A stretch of 64,000 nucleotides of DNA from the NCBI RefSeq assembly GCF_028551255.1, contig NZ_CP117029.1, forward strand, positions 1,178,001 to 1,242,000. The letters are read 5' to 3'. Numbering within the stretch: the stretch's first letter is position 1; each line of letters starts with the position of its first letter. The notes under the pieces are model-generated. The model was given only the letters and a program-made list of their open reading frames with translations. It did not search any database and had not been told where the DNA came from. Shown piece after piece: positions 1-9,504 of this stretch. Source of the DNA: Vibrio tubiashii (GTDB taxonomy: Bacteria > Pseudomonadota > Gammaproteobacteria > Enterobacterales > Vibrionaceae). The position numbers and the translations under genes were made by a program.

Positions 1-92
1 GCTCCTTCACATTGGGGTTGCCTATCGCTGCGCCTTCAAGGCTAAAAAAAGACGACTTTGTTGTGTACTACCGAATTGACTTAAAAATATAA
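1..92 (+). CDS. cdiB: CdiB/FhaC-type two-partner secretion transporter, C-terminal end only
   Basis: The frame starting at base 3 is open from the window edge to a TAA at 90-92 and reads as 29 codons. It contains the stretch LGLPIAAPS, then LKKDDFVVYYRI, and ends in LKI. This is the pattern of the last beta-strands of ShlB/FhaC/CdiB outer-membrane transporters, where a G-x-P-x-x-x-P turn is followed by a DD and an aromatic-rich final strand. It lies 16 bp upstream of the cdiA start, the normal cdiB-cdiA order, so it should export the CdiA-type protein through its TPS domain. Only the tail is visible; the POTRA domains and most of the barrel lie before the window. The family call rests on a short stretch plus context. 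Confidence 0.72.
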   Translation, partial: SFTLGLPIAAPSRLKKDDFVVYYRIDLKI

Positions 93-108
93 AATACAGG
101 CTGGCTAA

Positions 109-3100
109 ATGAATAAGAAACTCACTTTAGGCAAGGTGTGCCTGACGTATGCTTTATGTGGTGTGATTACTCTGCAACCTGTTTTTGCCAACGTGGTCAT
201 CGACGATAATTCAGGAAACACAAGTAAAACTGCTGCAGGTAATGGTGTTGAAGTCATCAACATTGCTACTCCGAATAACCAAGGTCTATCTCACAACAAA
301 TATCAGCAGTTCAATGTTGATCCTTCTGGACTGATCTTAAACAACTCGACTGCTCAGCTCGCGCAATCTCAACTCGGTGGATTACTTCAAAACAACCCTA
401 ACCTCAAGGGGCAGGCTGCCAATGTCATACTGAATGAAGTGACGGGTGCAAACCGAAGCCAACTAGAAGGTTATACCGAGGTATTTGGTCAACAGGCGAA
501 TGTAATTTTAGCCAACCCATACGGGATATCATGTGATGGATGCGGGTTTATCAATACGCCTCGAGTCACCTTATCAACGGGTACTCCAGACATTCAAAAT
601 GGCTTGGTGAGTGGATTTGATGTTGCTGAAGGCAGTGTCACCATAGAAGGCCTAGGGCTAGATGCGACTCGTCAAACGTATTTCGACATTATTAGCCGTA
701 CAGCGGAAATCAATGCCAATATTCATGCTAATGATTTGTCCATGGTAACCGGTGTAAACAAGGTAGAGTATCAAACGAATAATGCGTCAGAGAAGTCTTC
801 AGGCAGCGTCTCGAATAAACCCAAATTAGCGATAGATTCTTCTTCTCTTGGTGGTATGTATGCCGGTCGAATTTCTTTGGTTGCTACTGAAGATGGTGTC
901 GGTGTTAACGTCGGTAATTTAGTCGCTAATGGTGGTGATATCGTCCTAACGGCAGATGGGACAATCCAATTAGCTGCGGCTAACAGTGCGGGTGACATTG
1001 TGGTTCAGGGGACGAATAAACTTGAACTCACAGGCAAGCAAGTGGCAGATAATCGCTACTCTGCTAAGGCGAGTAACGTCAAGTTGACGAATGCAACCAT
1101 CGTAGGTGGTAAAGTCGTTTCACTGGATGCCGAGCAAAGTACGATCGCAGAGAAGAGTAATCTTATCAGCGGATTGAGCAAGAATGGCACATCTAGCCAA
1201 AACGCAGTATTAAAAATCAAATCGAAACAGTTGATTTTGCAAGAAAGTCAACTGTCTTCTCACGGAGAGTTTACTAGTGAGATTGACCAGTTAAGTCTAG
1301 ATTCGAATAGTGGAATTAAAGCTCGTCATGCGACTTTGATTAGCGTGTCTTCACTGAAGAATAATGGTCAAGTACATTCAGAAAATAGTCTGAATATCAC
1401 AGGTGCAGAGATGACCTTAGCAGGTTCGGGTTCGATACAGGCTAATCGAGTTGCTGTGTCATCGGACAACACCCATATCCAGACAACGATTGCAGGTGAC
1501 ACAGTCTCTGCCCACAGCGTGAGTAAATTAACGATTGCACAAGACGCCAAGATAGCCGCTAAAAGTCACCTAAATCTTCAATCTCACACTTTAGAACAGA
1601 ATGGTGTGTTATCGACGCAAGGGAGTGCAACCTTAACTGCCAAAGACCTCAAGCAGAGTGCAACGGGTTCAATTGCGGCGGATAGTGATTTATCTCTGAT
1701 AAGTGATACTCAGAAACTTGCAGGCTCAATAAGCTCTCAGGGGAAAGTACTCTTACAGGGTAAAGAGCTTCATTCTGACGGTGTGATTAAAGCAAAGCAG
1801 ATCGAGATAGAGTCAACTGAAAAGGTGCTAATTGCCGCTCCATCTCAAGTGTTATCTGCAGAGCATGCTTCTATCAACACAAAAGTATTGACCAACAATG
1901 GTCAAATAAAAGGCGGAAGTATCTCCGTCCAGAGTGCCGCTAGTGTGGAGCAGAATGGAACCATTGCCAGTCAGGCAAGCCTAGAAATAGATGTTGCCTC
2001 ATTAACCTCTTCAAGCGACATAGTTGCTCAAGGTGATTTACGTATTAGTGCCACGGGAGATGTAACAAACAACGCCAATTTGTTAGCAGGGAAAGCACTT
2101 TCTCTTACTTCCAATACTTTGAGCAACAAAGGTCAGATTAAATCTGGTTCCGATACTCATCTCGATGTGAAACAAAAGTTGAACAACGCTTCGTCAGGAA
2201 TTGTATCGGGCAATAAGACTACCATAACAGCGAATGAACTAACTAATGCTGGAACACTGCAGGCGTTAGACGCGTTCAACCTTACAGTATCGTCACTAGT
2301 GAATCGAGGTAGCATTGTCGCACTTGGTGATGGAACATTGTCGAGTGCGGGAGCAATTAATAACCAAGGGGTAATCTATGTGGGAAACAACGCGTACCTT
2401 TACTCAGACAGCCTACATAATACTGCGGATATTGTTGTTGGTAACAACTTATTGATTGCTCGCAACTCCGAAAAACAAAAAAATACAAGTGTAACGAATA
2501 GCTCGGGCACGATTGAATCTTTGGGCGGGAATATTGGAATTTATACGGGTACAATCAAAAATATTCGTAGTACCCTGAAGACGACAAGTACTTCATTTCT
2601 AGATAAAAGGTCTCAGTTCGGTAGCGAATTCAATGCAAATGGCACTGCGCATGCCGCAAGCTATAAACGAGAAACCCAATGTTACACCAAATGTTACAAT
2701 ACAGATAAAGCGAAACATCATAGTGTACTGGTTGCCCAGTCTGGGAAAGAATTTGAGGTTAAAGTATATAGCGCTATAGCCTCTCTCCTAACAGCATCGC
2801 CAGCAAGCCGGATTGTTGCAAGTAAAAACCTAACGATATCAGCTGTTAACGTGTTCAACGATGCTAGTCAGATAGCGGGTAATATCGTAAAAATATCAGC
2901 TAACTTATTAGATAATAAAGGCTATGACTTTTATAGTGTTGATACATATTATAAATACAAATTAAGGTACGGCACTGTCGGTGGTGAATCTTTTAATTCG
3001 TTTTCTTACCCGAGTGAAAGTTTCAAAAACATATTTGATTTATCTTCATCGCGTACCGAAAACAATGGAGTAAATGAGCATCTATCTTCTTCAATCTCGG

Positions 3101-6100
3101 CGACCAACAGCTTAACTCTCAACGTTACTAACAAGGTCAATAACTCGACACTCAAAGCTAACGCAACTGCGGTAACACCAACCAAAGCAGCGTCTCAACC
3201 AAAGCAAACTTCAGACACTTCGTCTTTTGCTGGCTATGACGTGAATTACTTAGACACCAGCAGTGTTGCTTTCCCTAAATTTGTCTTCCCCACTAGCCCA
3301 AATGGATTATTCGTCAATTCACCGGATCCTCGTGGAAAGTATTTAATCGAGACCAATCCGGCGCTCACTAACATGGAAGAGTTCCTAGGCTCTGATTACT
3401 TCCTATCTAAAGTAGGATTTAATCCGGAGAAAAACGTCAAGTTTCTAGGGGATGCTTTCTATGATAATCGACTGATTAGCCAAGCTATATTTGAGCAAAC
3501 AGGAAAACAGTTCCTCAATCGTGAAGTAGGCAGCCAGCTTGAGCAAATGCAGCAGCTTTTGGATTCTGCAGGGGCCCAAAAGCAAGCGCTGGGTTTATCG
3601 ATTGGTGTCGCGTTGACCCCAGAACAGATATCTCAGCTTACTAGCAATATGGTGTGGTATGAAGAAGTTGAAGTCAACGGTCAAAAAGTACTCGCACCAA
3701 AGCTGTATTTAGCGCATGCAACGCTTAATCATACCGAATCAGGTGCTCTGATCGCCGCGGAAAATGTTGATATTAATGGAGGTAGTTTAGAAAACTCAGG
3801 AGTTCTGATCGCAGATAAGTCATTAGACATCAATAGTGGGGATTCAATCACCAATACTGGAGGGAAAATTGCTAGTAACGGGACGGTATCCCTCAAAGCA
3901 AAAAATGATGTGACTAATATCAGCGGGGATATTCTAGGCCAAGATATTGAGATTCGTAGCACCGATGGCAGCTTTATCAATGAGACAAAGGTGACGAAAA
4001 CCAGTGAGAGTTTGGGGAACAATTCGGGCACATTTACTGACGTAGGGAAAACAGCGCGGGTAACATCAAACGGTGAACTGCTTATTGACGTTGGGAAAAA
4101 TGTTGAAAATAGCGCTGCCACTATTTCATCGACAGGGAACGCGATCATTAAAGCGGGCGAGAACATTGTCGTTGACTCAAAAGAAAATACTCAAAGCTAC
4201 GATGTTCGCTTTAGACGCGGGCGTGTCAGTGAGAGTAATACAACGCAGTTGGCTTCATCTATTACTTCTGTTGGGAACCTAGAATTGGATTCAGGCAATA
4301 GCCTGACTATCTCCGCAAGTGAAGCCAGCGCAACAGGAAACCTTTCACTCAAGGCCCAAAACGATATCACGATTCAGACCGCGTTAAACGAACAGTCTGA
4401 TCATAGATCGAATTCATATCGTACTGACATTAATCGCAGTACTCAGCACCAAGGTTCATCTCTGAGCGGTTCAAGTGTTTCTATGAATTCAGGTGGCAAC
4501 GTCACTGTATCGGGCAGCTTAGTCTCGGCGACAGATGTAATCGATATTTCAGCCAAAGAGGATGTGTCTATCCTTGCGGTTAACGATAGCCAATATCATT
4601 TTGATCAGACGGTAAGTAAGAAGTCTTTCGGTCGCAGTTCAACCACAACGAATGAAACGTACCGAGAGCAAGTCAAAGGTAGCTCGATACGAGCGGGCAA
4701 AGACATACGGATTAAAGCTCAAAACCTTGATACCGTCATTACGGCAGGTGGTGAAAGTGACATTCATATAATTGGTTCCGAGCTAAACGCAGGTGGTGAA
4801 GTTGAGTTATCCGCCGATGGCGATATCAACCTCGCAGCCCAAACATACAAAACGTTTGAACGCCATGAAACCATCAAGAAAGGCTTTGGTGGGTTAAGCA
4901 AACGCAATAAAGGCACCCTTGAAGATGCCACTTTGTTGAACAGTAGTTATCTGATTAACTCAGGTAATACATCGATCAACGCAGGTAAAGATATTGGGGT
5001 CATCGCCAGTGAAGTGACCAGTGGCGGAGAGGTGAACCTCAATGCGGTAGAAGACGTGTTGATTGCAGCGGGCGACGTGCTTAAGAAGAGCCAACAGTGG
5101 GATGAAAAAATGTCATTCCTAAGTGGTGGCAATCTGTTTGAGATGGAGAAAAAGCGCCAAGGTGAAGAAACCTCCACGGCTCAATCAAGCTCAATTCAAT
5201 CAGGCGGTAGCCTTACTGTTAACGGTGGTTCGGTCAAAGTCGTTGGCTCTGAGCTGAATGCTGACAACAATGTTAGCCTGACCGCAGATACGGGCGATGT
5301 TGAAATCCTCGCTGCCAAAGAAACGACTAAGACATTCCAAAGTGAAGAAAAGGTCGCGATTAGCTTGGGGGACGGTTTTGAGGGAGTGAGCGTAGAAGAC
5401 GGCAGGCTCAAAGTATCTTTAGGAGATGCAAAATATGACAAGGTTAAGCAGCAAAGTGAAGCACTGAATCATAAAGGGAGCTTGGTCAATGCGGACAATA
5501 ATCTCGTTATCGATGCTGAGTCCTCGATCATGGTTGAAGGCTCTAAGTTAGCTTCAGATGCTGATCAAAATAACCATGGTGATTTGAGCTTAAGGGCTAA
5601 CAACGATATCACGATTAAGGAAGCGGTTGATACGTTCAGTGAGCAACGAGAAGAGATCCATGGAACCGCAGAAGCCAGTGTAGTGGTCCAGCACCAAGCT
5701 GTTGAGGTGGCTAAAGCAGCAAAAGCGCTAAAAGACTCGACCGATAACCTTAAGCAAGCAAAGAAAGACTATAAGCAGTACAAAAAGAACCTTGATTCTC
5801 TACAGACGACCTTAGCGACGCTTGAACAAGAGTATAAAGCTAAAAAGCCGGGTGTGATTTATGAAGATATAGAAGAACTTCAAGATTTAGTCTCTGAAGT
5901 TAAAAGCGATGAAGCTTGGTATGTGGCAGGCGTGGCGCTTGCAACTGAAGATGTAGTCTCGAAGACGACTAACCTATATCAACAAACGGCAGCGCTAGCG
6001 ACGAGTGCAAGCTCATGTGCTTATTGTTTGGGTTTCAATGCAGGTATACAGCTTGATATAGACGCTAGTAAAACGAGTACGAGTACACAAGGAACTACTT

Positions 6101-9051
6101 CTATAGCATCAAATCTTTCTGGTCAAAATGTTCTAATAAAAGCTGGGAATGCTGAGGGTAGTCAAGCCAATATTCAGGGCTCGAGACTGGCTGCGAAAGA
6201 CAAACTTGAACTCTCAGCCGATGAAGTAAATATTACTGCTTCGAAGAATACCGAGCAGAACAAAACAGAGAACAAATCTGGCTCTGTAAGCGCTTCAATG
6301 ACCGTTTTTGGGGCCACAACGGGGATTAACTTGAATGCCAGCTATGATCGCAATCAGAGTACTTCCTCTTCCATAACGCATAACAATAGTCAGCTCAATG
6401 CAGACAACATCACCATTACGTCAACTCAAGATACCAATATTAAAGGGGCGACAGTCGCAGCTAATGAAAGTTTGACTGTTGATGTTGGTGGTGATTTGAA
6501 TGTTGCTTCCGTACAGGATCGGCATAGCTCTAGCCATAAAGGAATGGGCATAAGTGGTGGGATTTCTTTAACAGGTGGTCAAACTGCCGGAAAGAATGAG
6601 AAGCAGCCTCAAGGCACTTTAAAAAATATGGACGGAGCTGGTGATCTAGCAGGAGCCAATGGAGGGATTAACGCGTCCAATGGTCGTACACGTACTAAGC
6701 AAACTGTGCTTACTAGTTTGACTTCAGGTGGTTCCGCAGACATCACTGTAGCAAATAATACCGATGTGAAAGGGGCGCTGATTTCGACTACAGACGAGAA
6801 TGGACAAGATAGCGGTAAACTAAATTTAACCACTAATTCATTGACCTATGCAGATTTGTCTAATACCAATTACAGCCAAAATAAGTCGGTAGGTATCAGT
6901 GCTGGCTATAGCTTTAAAGCCGAAGAGCAGAAGTTGCAGGGACAAAATGATGGCAGCACTAGTAAAGATAACAACGACCCGACTAAAGATGACAGTAAGT
7001 TCAATTCTAGCTCATACCAGTACACTAATACGTCGGGTTACAGCAAGTCCAAAACCCTAGCGACCATAGGACAAGGTCAGTTAACCATCGCGGACTCAGA
7101 AAACTCCGACGACACCTCACGCCTAAATCGCGACACCGAACAAACAGAAAAGGATCTGTTCACTGTTGACCGTAAGCAGGGGGATTTTGATGTTACGGTT
7201 GATCACCGTCTGCTGACCGAAGATGGAATAAATCAGATTGCTGAGGATGTCGAGCGCACTGGAATGATTGGTGAAACAGTTGTTGAAACAGCTTCGAAAG
7301 ATAGCGTTGGGGTGATAAGTGATCATGAAGAAGGTGTGACAGGATTCTTTGCTCGCTTAGGTGAGAAGAATCAATACTTTGATGCAACTAAGGCGTTCCT
7401 TACCGATGAGGCGAGCAGTGAGCATGCTAATACTCTTAATGACCCCAATGCGACCCCAGAACAAAAGAGGTCAGCATATCAATCGTTGGTGAATCATATA
7501 GCAACAGAATTTGGTATTGACTCTTCACAAGTCAAGCTGGCTGACATTGGTCAAAAAGGTTTATTCGCTGATGGAGTGGCTTACATTGACGATAGTGAGC
7601 ATTATCGTTTAGAAGATGCGGTGAATACGGTCGGCAACGAATCTTCTCACATGGTCGATGCCGCGAATGCACCTGATAATCAGGGTGAAAACTACGTCGC
7701 CAATCGCGAGGAGTATTCAAACCTAGTGGGTGACGATGTTGAAGGCTACTTGTCATTTAACTTCAGCAATCTAGGAAAAGGTGGCTTTGGGGGTTGGAAC
7801 ACCCAAAACGGCACCAAGGGCAGTAAAACGATAGAGCAGAATACGCAAGAGTTCAGCTTACTTCGACATGATGTGCCGAAGTGGAATCGTCTACCGGATA
7901 ATCAAGAAGTGGCAATTATCAATAAACTAGCAGGGGATGATTCCACAAAACAGCGTGAATTACTGGCTGCGGGTTGTGCATTGATTCACTGTGCGAAAGA
8001 GTTCGCGGTAGGGAGTGATGAGCATAGTTATTATAGTCAACTTGAAAAAGAAGGAGCAGATAACCAAGCGGCTCAACAGGTATTGCTTAACTACTCCGAA
8101 ACGACAATTGGAACAGGAACTTATCATTCTTCATATAACGAGAGCACGTTAGAAGGCAAATTTGTTTACACTCGAGATGACCATACTAGTGACTCTGAGT
8201 TGTTAGCAGAGAATGCGACCAATAAAATCATAGCTGACGGTACCGGTATGTCAGTAGCAATGGTTGAACTTTTAACCAATGTTGTTGCTTCAAGTGGCGG
8301 TGATTTTAAGCGTGCAATGAAAGCCGCGAGTAGAGTCGGCAAAAACAAAGGTCAGAATGCCAATGATGACTATTCTGACCAACACACCGCAACATTAGGA
8401 GAAAGTAGTGTACTTAAGCCTAAGATTAATGAAAACGGCACATATGTTAAGAGAGAAGAAACTCACCAGAATGGCGTTGGTTCAGGGCAGGATCCGAATA
8501 AGTTAGGTCAGGCACCTCCAATAATAACTCGAGTTAAAGTTGATACAAATAATGCAACTAAAGGAACTAAAGAGTACGATATTTTGAATGACCCGAAGAG
8601 TAGGCAACCAGAAGTAGTTTACGAGCTAAATACTGGCAGCTCATTCAAAACTAACAGTGAAGGGTATGTAGAAGAGCTAGTCTTTACACCGAGTAAAACG
8701 AAAATCCCTAGAGACAGCCGACAAACTGCCGAAGGTAAAAAAGGGCGGATTACTGACGTAGGTGGGCATGCACAGGCATGCAGCCAAGGGGGAACATGTG
8801 ATAGTTATAATTTGTTTCCCCAAGATTCAAATTTTAATAACTCAGCATACAAAGTATTTTATGAAAATAAGATTAAAAAGGCTTTAGACGATCCAAACAA
8901 AGTCGTTGGACCGACTACAATAAAATTCGTTCGTAGTGACCCTAGTTCTATTCGTCCTGATGTCTTAGATGTTACGTATACGATTGATGGCAAACAGAAA
9001 ACTGTTAGCTTTGAAAATGAATCCAATAAAATCCCGGAGATTATTGAGTGA
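109..9051 (+). CDS. cdiA: CdiA-type contact-dependent growth inhibition exoprotein with C-terminal nuclease domain
   Basis: A 2,980-residue two-partner-secretion protein. Residues 1-27 are a signal peptide ending QPVFA. The TPS (haemagglutination activity) domain follows, with the conserved NPNL (96-99) and NPYGI (136-140) motifs and Cys142/Cys145. Most of the rest is filamentous-haemagglutinin repeats rich in N, S, G and T. A less repetitive stretch lies near 840-1060. A conserved block near 1061-1203 (YLIETNP, SDYFL, GVALT, MVWYEE) is shared by many CdiA/FHA proteins. A charged helical stretch near 1863-1915 precedes an apolar part with a CAYC motif. The last ~175 residues (from about 2806) carry D2883-V-G-G-H2887, NLFPQ and an Asn-rich NNSAYK stretch, the signature of DNA/RNA non-specific endonucleases (NS_2 type). 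No VENN motif marks the toxin boundary. By family knowledge the protein is displayed on the cell surface and delivers its C-terminal tip into neighbouring cells. An immunity gene overlaps its end. Confidence 0.88.
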   Translation: MNKKLTLGKVCLTYALCGVITLQPVFANVVIDDNSGNTSKTAAGNGVEVINIATPNNQGLSHNKYQQFNVDPSGLILNNSTAQLAQSQLGGLLQNNPNLKGQAANVILNEVTGANRSQLEGYTEVFGQQANVILANPYGISCDGCGFINTPRVTLSTGTPDIQNGLVSGFDVAEGSVTIEGLGLDATRQTYFDIISRTAEINANIHANDLSMVTGVNKVEYQTNNASEKSSGSVSNKPKLAIDSSSLGGMYAGRISLVATEDGVGVNVGNLVANGGDIVLTADGTIQLAAANSAGDIVVQGTNKLELTGKQVADNRYSAKASNVKLTNATIVGGKVVSLDAEQSTIAEKSNLISGLSKNGTSSQNAVLKIKSKQLILQESQLSSHGEFTSEIDQLSLDSNSGIKARHATLISVSSLKNNGQVHSENSLNITGAEMTLAGSGSIQANRVAVSSDNTHIQTTIAGDTVSAHSVSKLTIAQDAKIAAKSHLNLQSHTLEQNGVLSTQGSATLTAKDLKQSATGSIAADSDLSLISDTQKLAGSISSQGKVLLQGKELHSDGVIKAKQIEIESTEKVLIAAPSQVLSAEHASINTKVLTNNGQIKGGSISVQSAASVEQNGTIASQASLEIDVASLTSSSDIVAQGDLRISATGDVTNNANLLAGKALSLTSNTLSNKGQIKSGSDTHLDVKQKLNNASSGIVSGNKTTITANELTNAGTLQALDAFNLTVSSLVNRGSIVALGDGTLSSAGAINNQGVIYVGNNAYLYSDSLHNTADIVVGNNLLIARNSEKQKNTSVTNSSGTIESLGGNIGIYTGTIKNIRSTLKTTSTSFLDKRSQFGSEFNANGTAHAASYKRETQCYTKCYNTDKAKHHSVLVAQSGKEFEVKVYSAIASLLTASPASRIVASKNLTISAVNVFNDASQIAGNIVKISANLLDNKGYDFYSVDTYYKYKLRYGTVGGESFNSFSYPSESFKNIFDLSSSRTENNGVNEHLSSSISATNSLTLNVTNKVNNSTLKANATAVTPTKAASQPKQTSDTSSFAGYDVNYLDTSSVAFPKFVFPTSPNGLFVNSPDPRGKYLIETNPALTNMEEFLGSDYFLSKVGFNPEKNVKFLGDAFYDNRLISQAIFEQTGKQFLNREVGSQLEQMQQLLDSAGAQKQALGLSIGVALTPEQISQLTSNMVWYEEVEVNGQKVLAPKLYLAHATLNHTESGALIAAENVDINGGSLENSGVLIADKSLDINSGDSITNTGGKIASNGTVSLKAKNDVTNISGDILGQDIEIRSTDGSFINETKVTKTSESLGNNSGTFTDVGKTARVTSNGELLIDVGKNVENSAATISSTGNAIIKAGENIVVDSKENTQSYDVRFRRGRVSESNTTQLASSITSVGNLELDSGNSLTISASEASATGNLSLKAQNDITIQTALNEQSDHRSNSYRTDINRSTQHQGSSLSGSSVSMNSGGNVTVSGSLVSATDVIDISAKEDVSILAVNDSQYHFDQTVSKKSFGRSSTTTNETYREQVKGSSIRAGKDIRIKAQNLDTVITAGGESDIHIIGSELNAGGEVELSADGDINLAAQTYKTFERHETIKKGFGGLSKRNKGTLEDATLLNSSYLINSGNTSINAGKDIGVIASEVTSGGEVNLNAVEDVLIAAGDVLKKSQQWDEKMSFLSGGNLFEMEKKRQGEETSTAQSSSIQSGGSLTVNGGSVKVVGSELNADNNVSLTADTGDVEILAAKETTKTFQSEEKVAISLGDGFEGVSVEDGRLKVSLGDAKYDKVKQQSEALNHKGSLVNADNNLVIDAESSIMVEGSKLASDADQNNHGDLSLRANNDITIKEAVDTFSEQREEIHGTAEASVVVQHQAVEVAKAAKALKDSTDNLKQAKKDYKQYKKNLDSLQTTLATLEQEYKAKKPGVIYEDIEELQDLVSEVKSDEAWYVAGVALATEDVVSKTTNLYQQTAALATSASSCAYCLGFNAGIQLDIDASKTSTSTQGTTSIASNLSGQNVLIKAGNAEGSQANIQGSRLAAKDKLELSADEVNITASKNTEQNKTENKSGSVSASMTVFGATTGINLNASYDRNQSTSSSITHNNSQLNADNITITSTQDTNIKGATVAANESLTVDVGGDLNVASVQDRHSSSHKGMGISGGISLTGGQTAGKNEKQPQGTLKNMDGAGDLAGANGGINASNGRTRTKQTVLTSLTSGGSADITVANNTDVKGALISTTDENGQDSGKLNLTTNSLTYADLSNTNYSQNKSVGISAGYSFKAEEQKLQGQNDGSTSKDNNDPTKDDSKFNSSSYQYTNTSGYSKSKTLATIGQGQLTIADSENSDDTSRLNRDTEQTEKDLFTVDRKQGDFDVTVDHRLLTEDGINQIAEDVERTGMIGETVVETASKDSVGVISDHEEGVTGFFARLGEKNQYFDATKAFLTDEASSEHANTLNDPNATPEQKRSAYQSLVNHIATEFGIDSSQVKLADIGQKGLFADGVAYIDDSEHYRLEDAVNTVGNESSHMVDAANAPDNQGENYVANREEYSNLVGDDVEGYLSFNFSNLGKGGFGGWNTQNGTKGSKTIEQNTQEFSLLRHDVPKWNRLPDNQEVAIINKLAGDDSTKQRELLAAGCALIHCAKEFAVGSDEHSYYSQLEKEGADNQAAQQVLLNYSETTIGTGTYHSSYNESTLEGKFVYTRDDHTSDSELLAENATNKIIADGTGMSVAMVELLTNVVASSGGDFKRAMKAASRVGKNKGQNANDDYSDQHTATLGESSVLKPKINENGTYVKREETHQNGVGSGQDPNKLGQAPPIITRVKVDTNNATKGTKEYDILNDPKSRQPEVVYELNTGSSFKTNSEGYVEELVFTPSKTKIPRDSRQTAEGKKGRITDVGGHAQACSQGGTCDSYNLFPQDSNFNNSAYKVFYENKIKKALDDPNKVVGPTTIKFVRSDPSSIRPDVLDVTYTIDGKQKTVSFENESNKIPEIIE

Positions 9052-9350
9052 TCACTAAAGATATAGAAATTGTTAAAAATATTTTTTCGCTATTGGATGA
9101 AGGTATTGTTAATGGATACGATTCTTTCCGATACGAGGTTGAAGTATATGAAGGCTACATGGAGAGCGAGTTGGAAGTAGAGCTCAATGGTGAACAATCA
9201 ACAAGTGCTGAGACGAACTATAACAGCGCTGTTTTGTATGATTTAGTTAAGCAATTAAAAAGTAGTGCATTGAGTAGAGGTGAAAACTGGAAGTCTTTCC
9301 AGATCTCTTATCAAATTGGTGAAGAGGTGAAAACAAGCTTCAAATACTGA
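9048..9350 (+). CDS. cdiI: CDI immunity protein, YezG/DUF600-like
   Basis: A 100-residue acidic protein with no signal peptide, starting at a GTG that overlaps the cdiA stop by 4 nt (GTGA). A GGAG sits about 12 nt upstream. Position, size and overlap are those of a cdiI gene, whose product binds and neutralises the toxin tip of CdiA. The C-terminal part has a helix, then W-x-x-F-x-[IL]-x-Y and a terminal FKY. This resembles the end of the YezG (DUF600) family, which neutralises YeeF-type NS_2 nucleases in Bacillus; that pairing fits the toxin predicted here. The family match is from memory and weak, while the immunity role is strongly supported by context. A hand count over 9061-9300 gives about 36% G+C, lower than the backbone genes that follow, as is usual for exchangeable CDI tips. 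Confidence 0.72.
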   Translation: MITKDIEIVKNIFSLLDEGIVNGYDSFRYEVEVYEGYMESELEVELNGEQSTSAETNYNSAVLYDLVKQLKSSALSRGENWKSFQISYQIGEEVKTSFKY

Positions 9351-9468
9351 AGAATATGAGAACTCAGACATCACTTATCCGAGTGGCGTCCCTCTTCCAT
9401 GAATTAGATCATCCATCCACAGAGCCCCAACTCGGTCGTGCTTCCCTCTCGAGGGTGACATAAAAAAC

Positions 9469-9504
9469 AAAGGGTTGACACACAGTGCCAACCCTTTAAT
9501 TTTT
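9469..9504. terminator. Bidirectional intrinsic terminator between cdiI and xthA
   Basis: A perfect 9-bp stem, AAAGGGTTG (9469-9477) with CAACCCTTT (9489-9497), encloses an 11-nt loop. It is followed on the plus strand by a short T run and on the minus strand by TTGTTTTTT. It can end both the cdi transcript and the convergent xthA transcript. The xthA transcript would carry the heptamer array before reaching it. Confidence 0.75.

Noticed and set aside
3729..4166. Long open frame on the minus strand inside cdiA
   Set aside because: Shadow of the repetitive coding strand; no ribosome site and a composition typical of antisense reading.
9351..9468. Orphan CdiA tip or second immunity gene after cdiI
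   Set aside because: The 118 bp before the terminator hold no start codon followed by a plausible frame.
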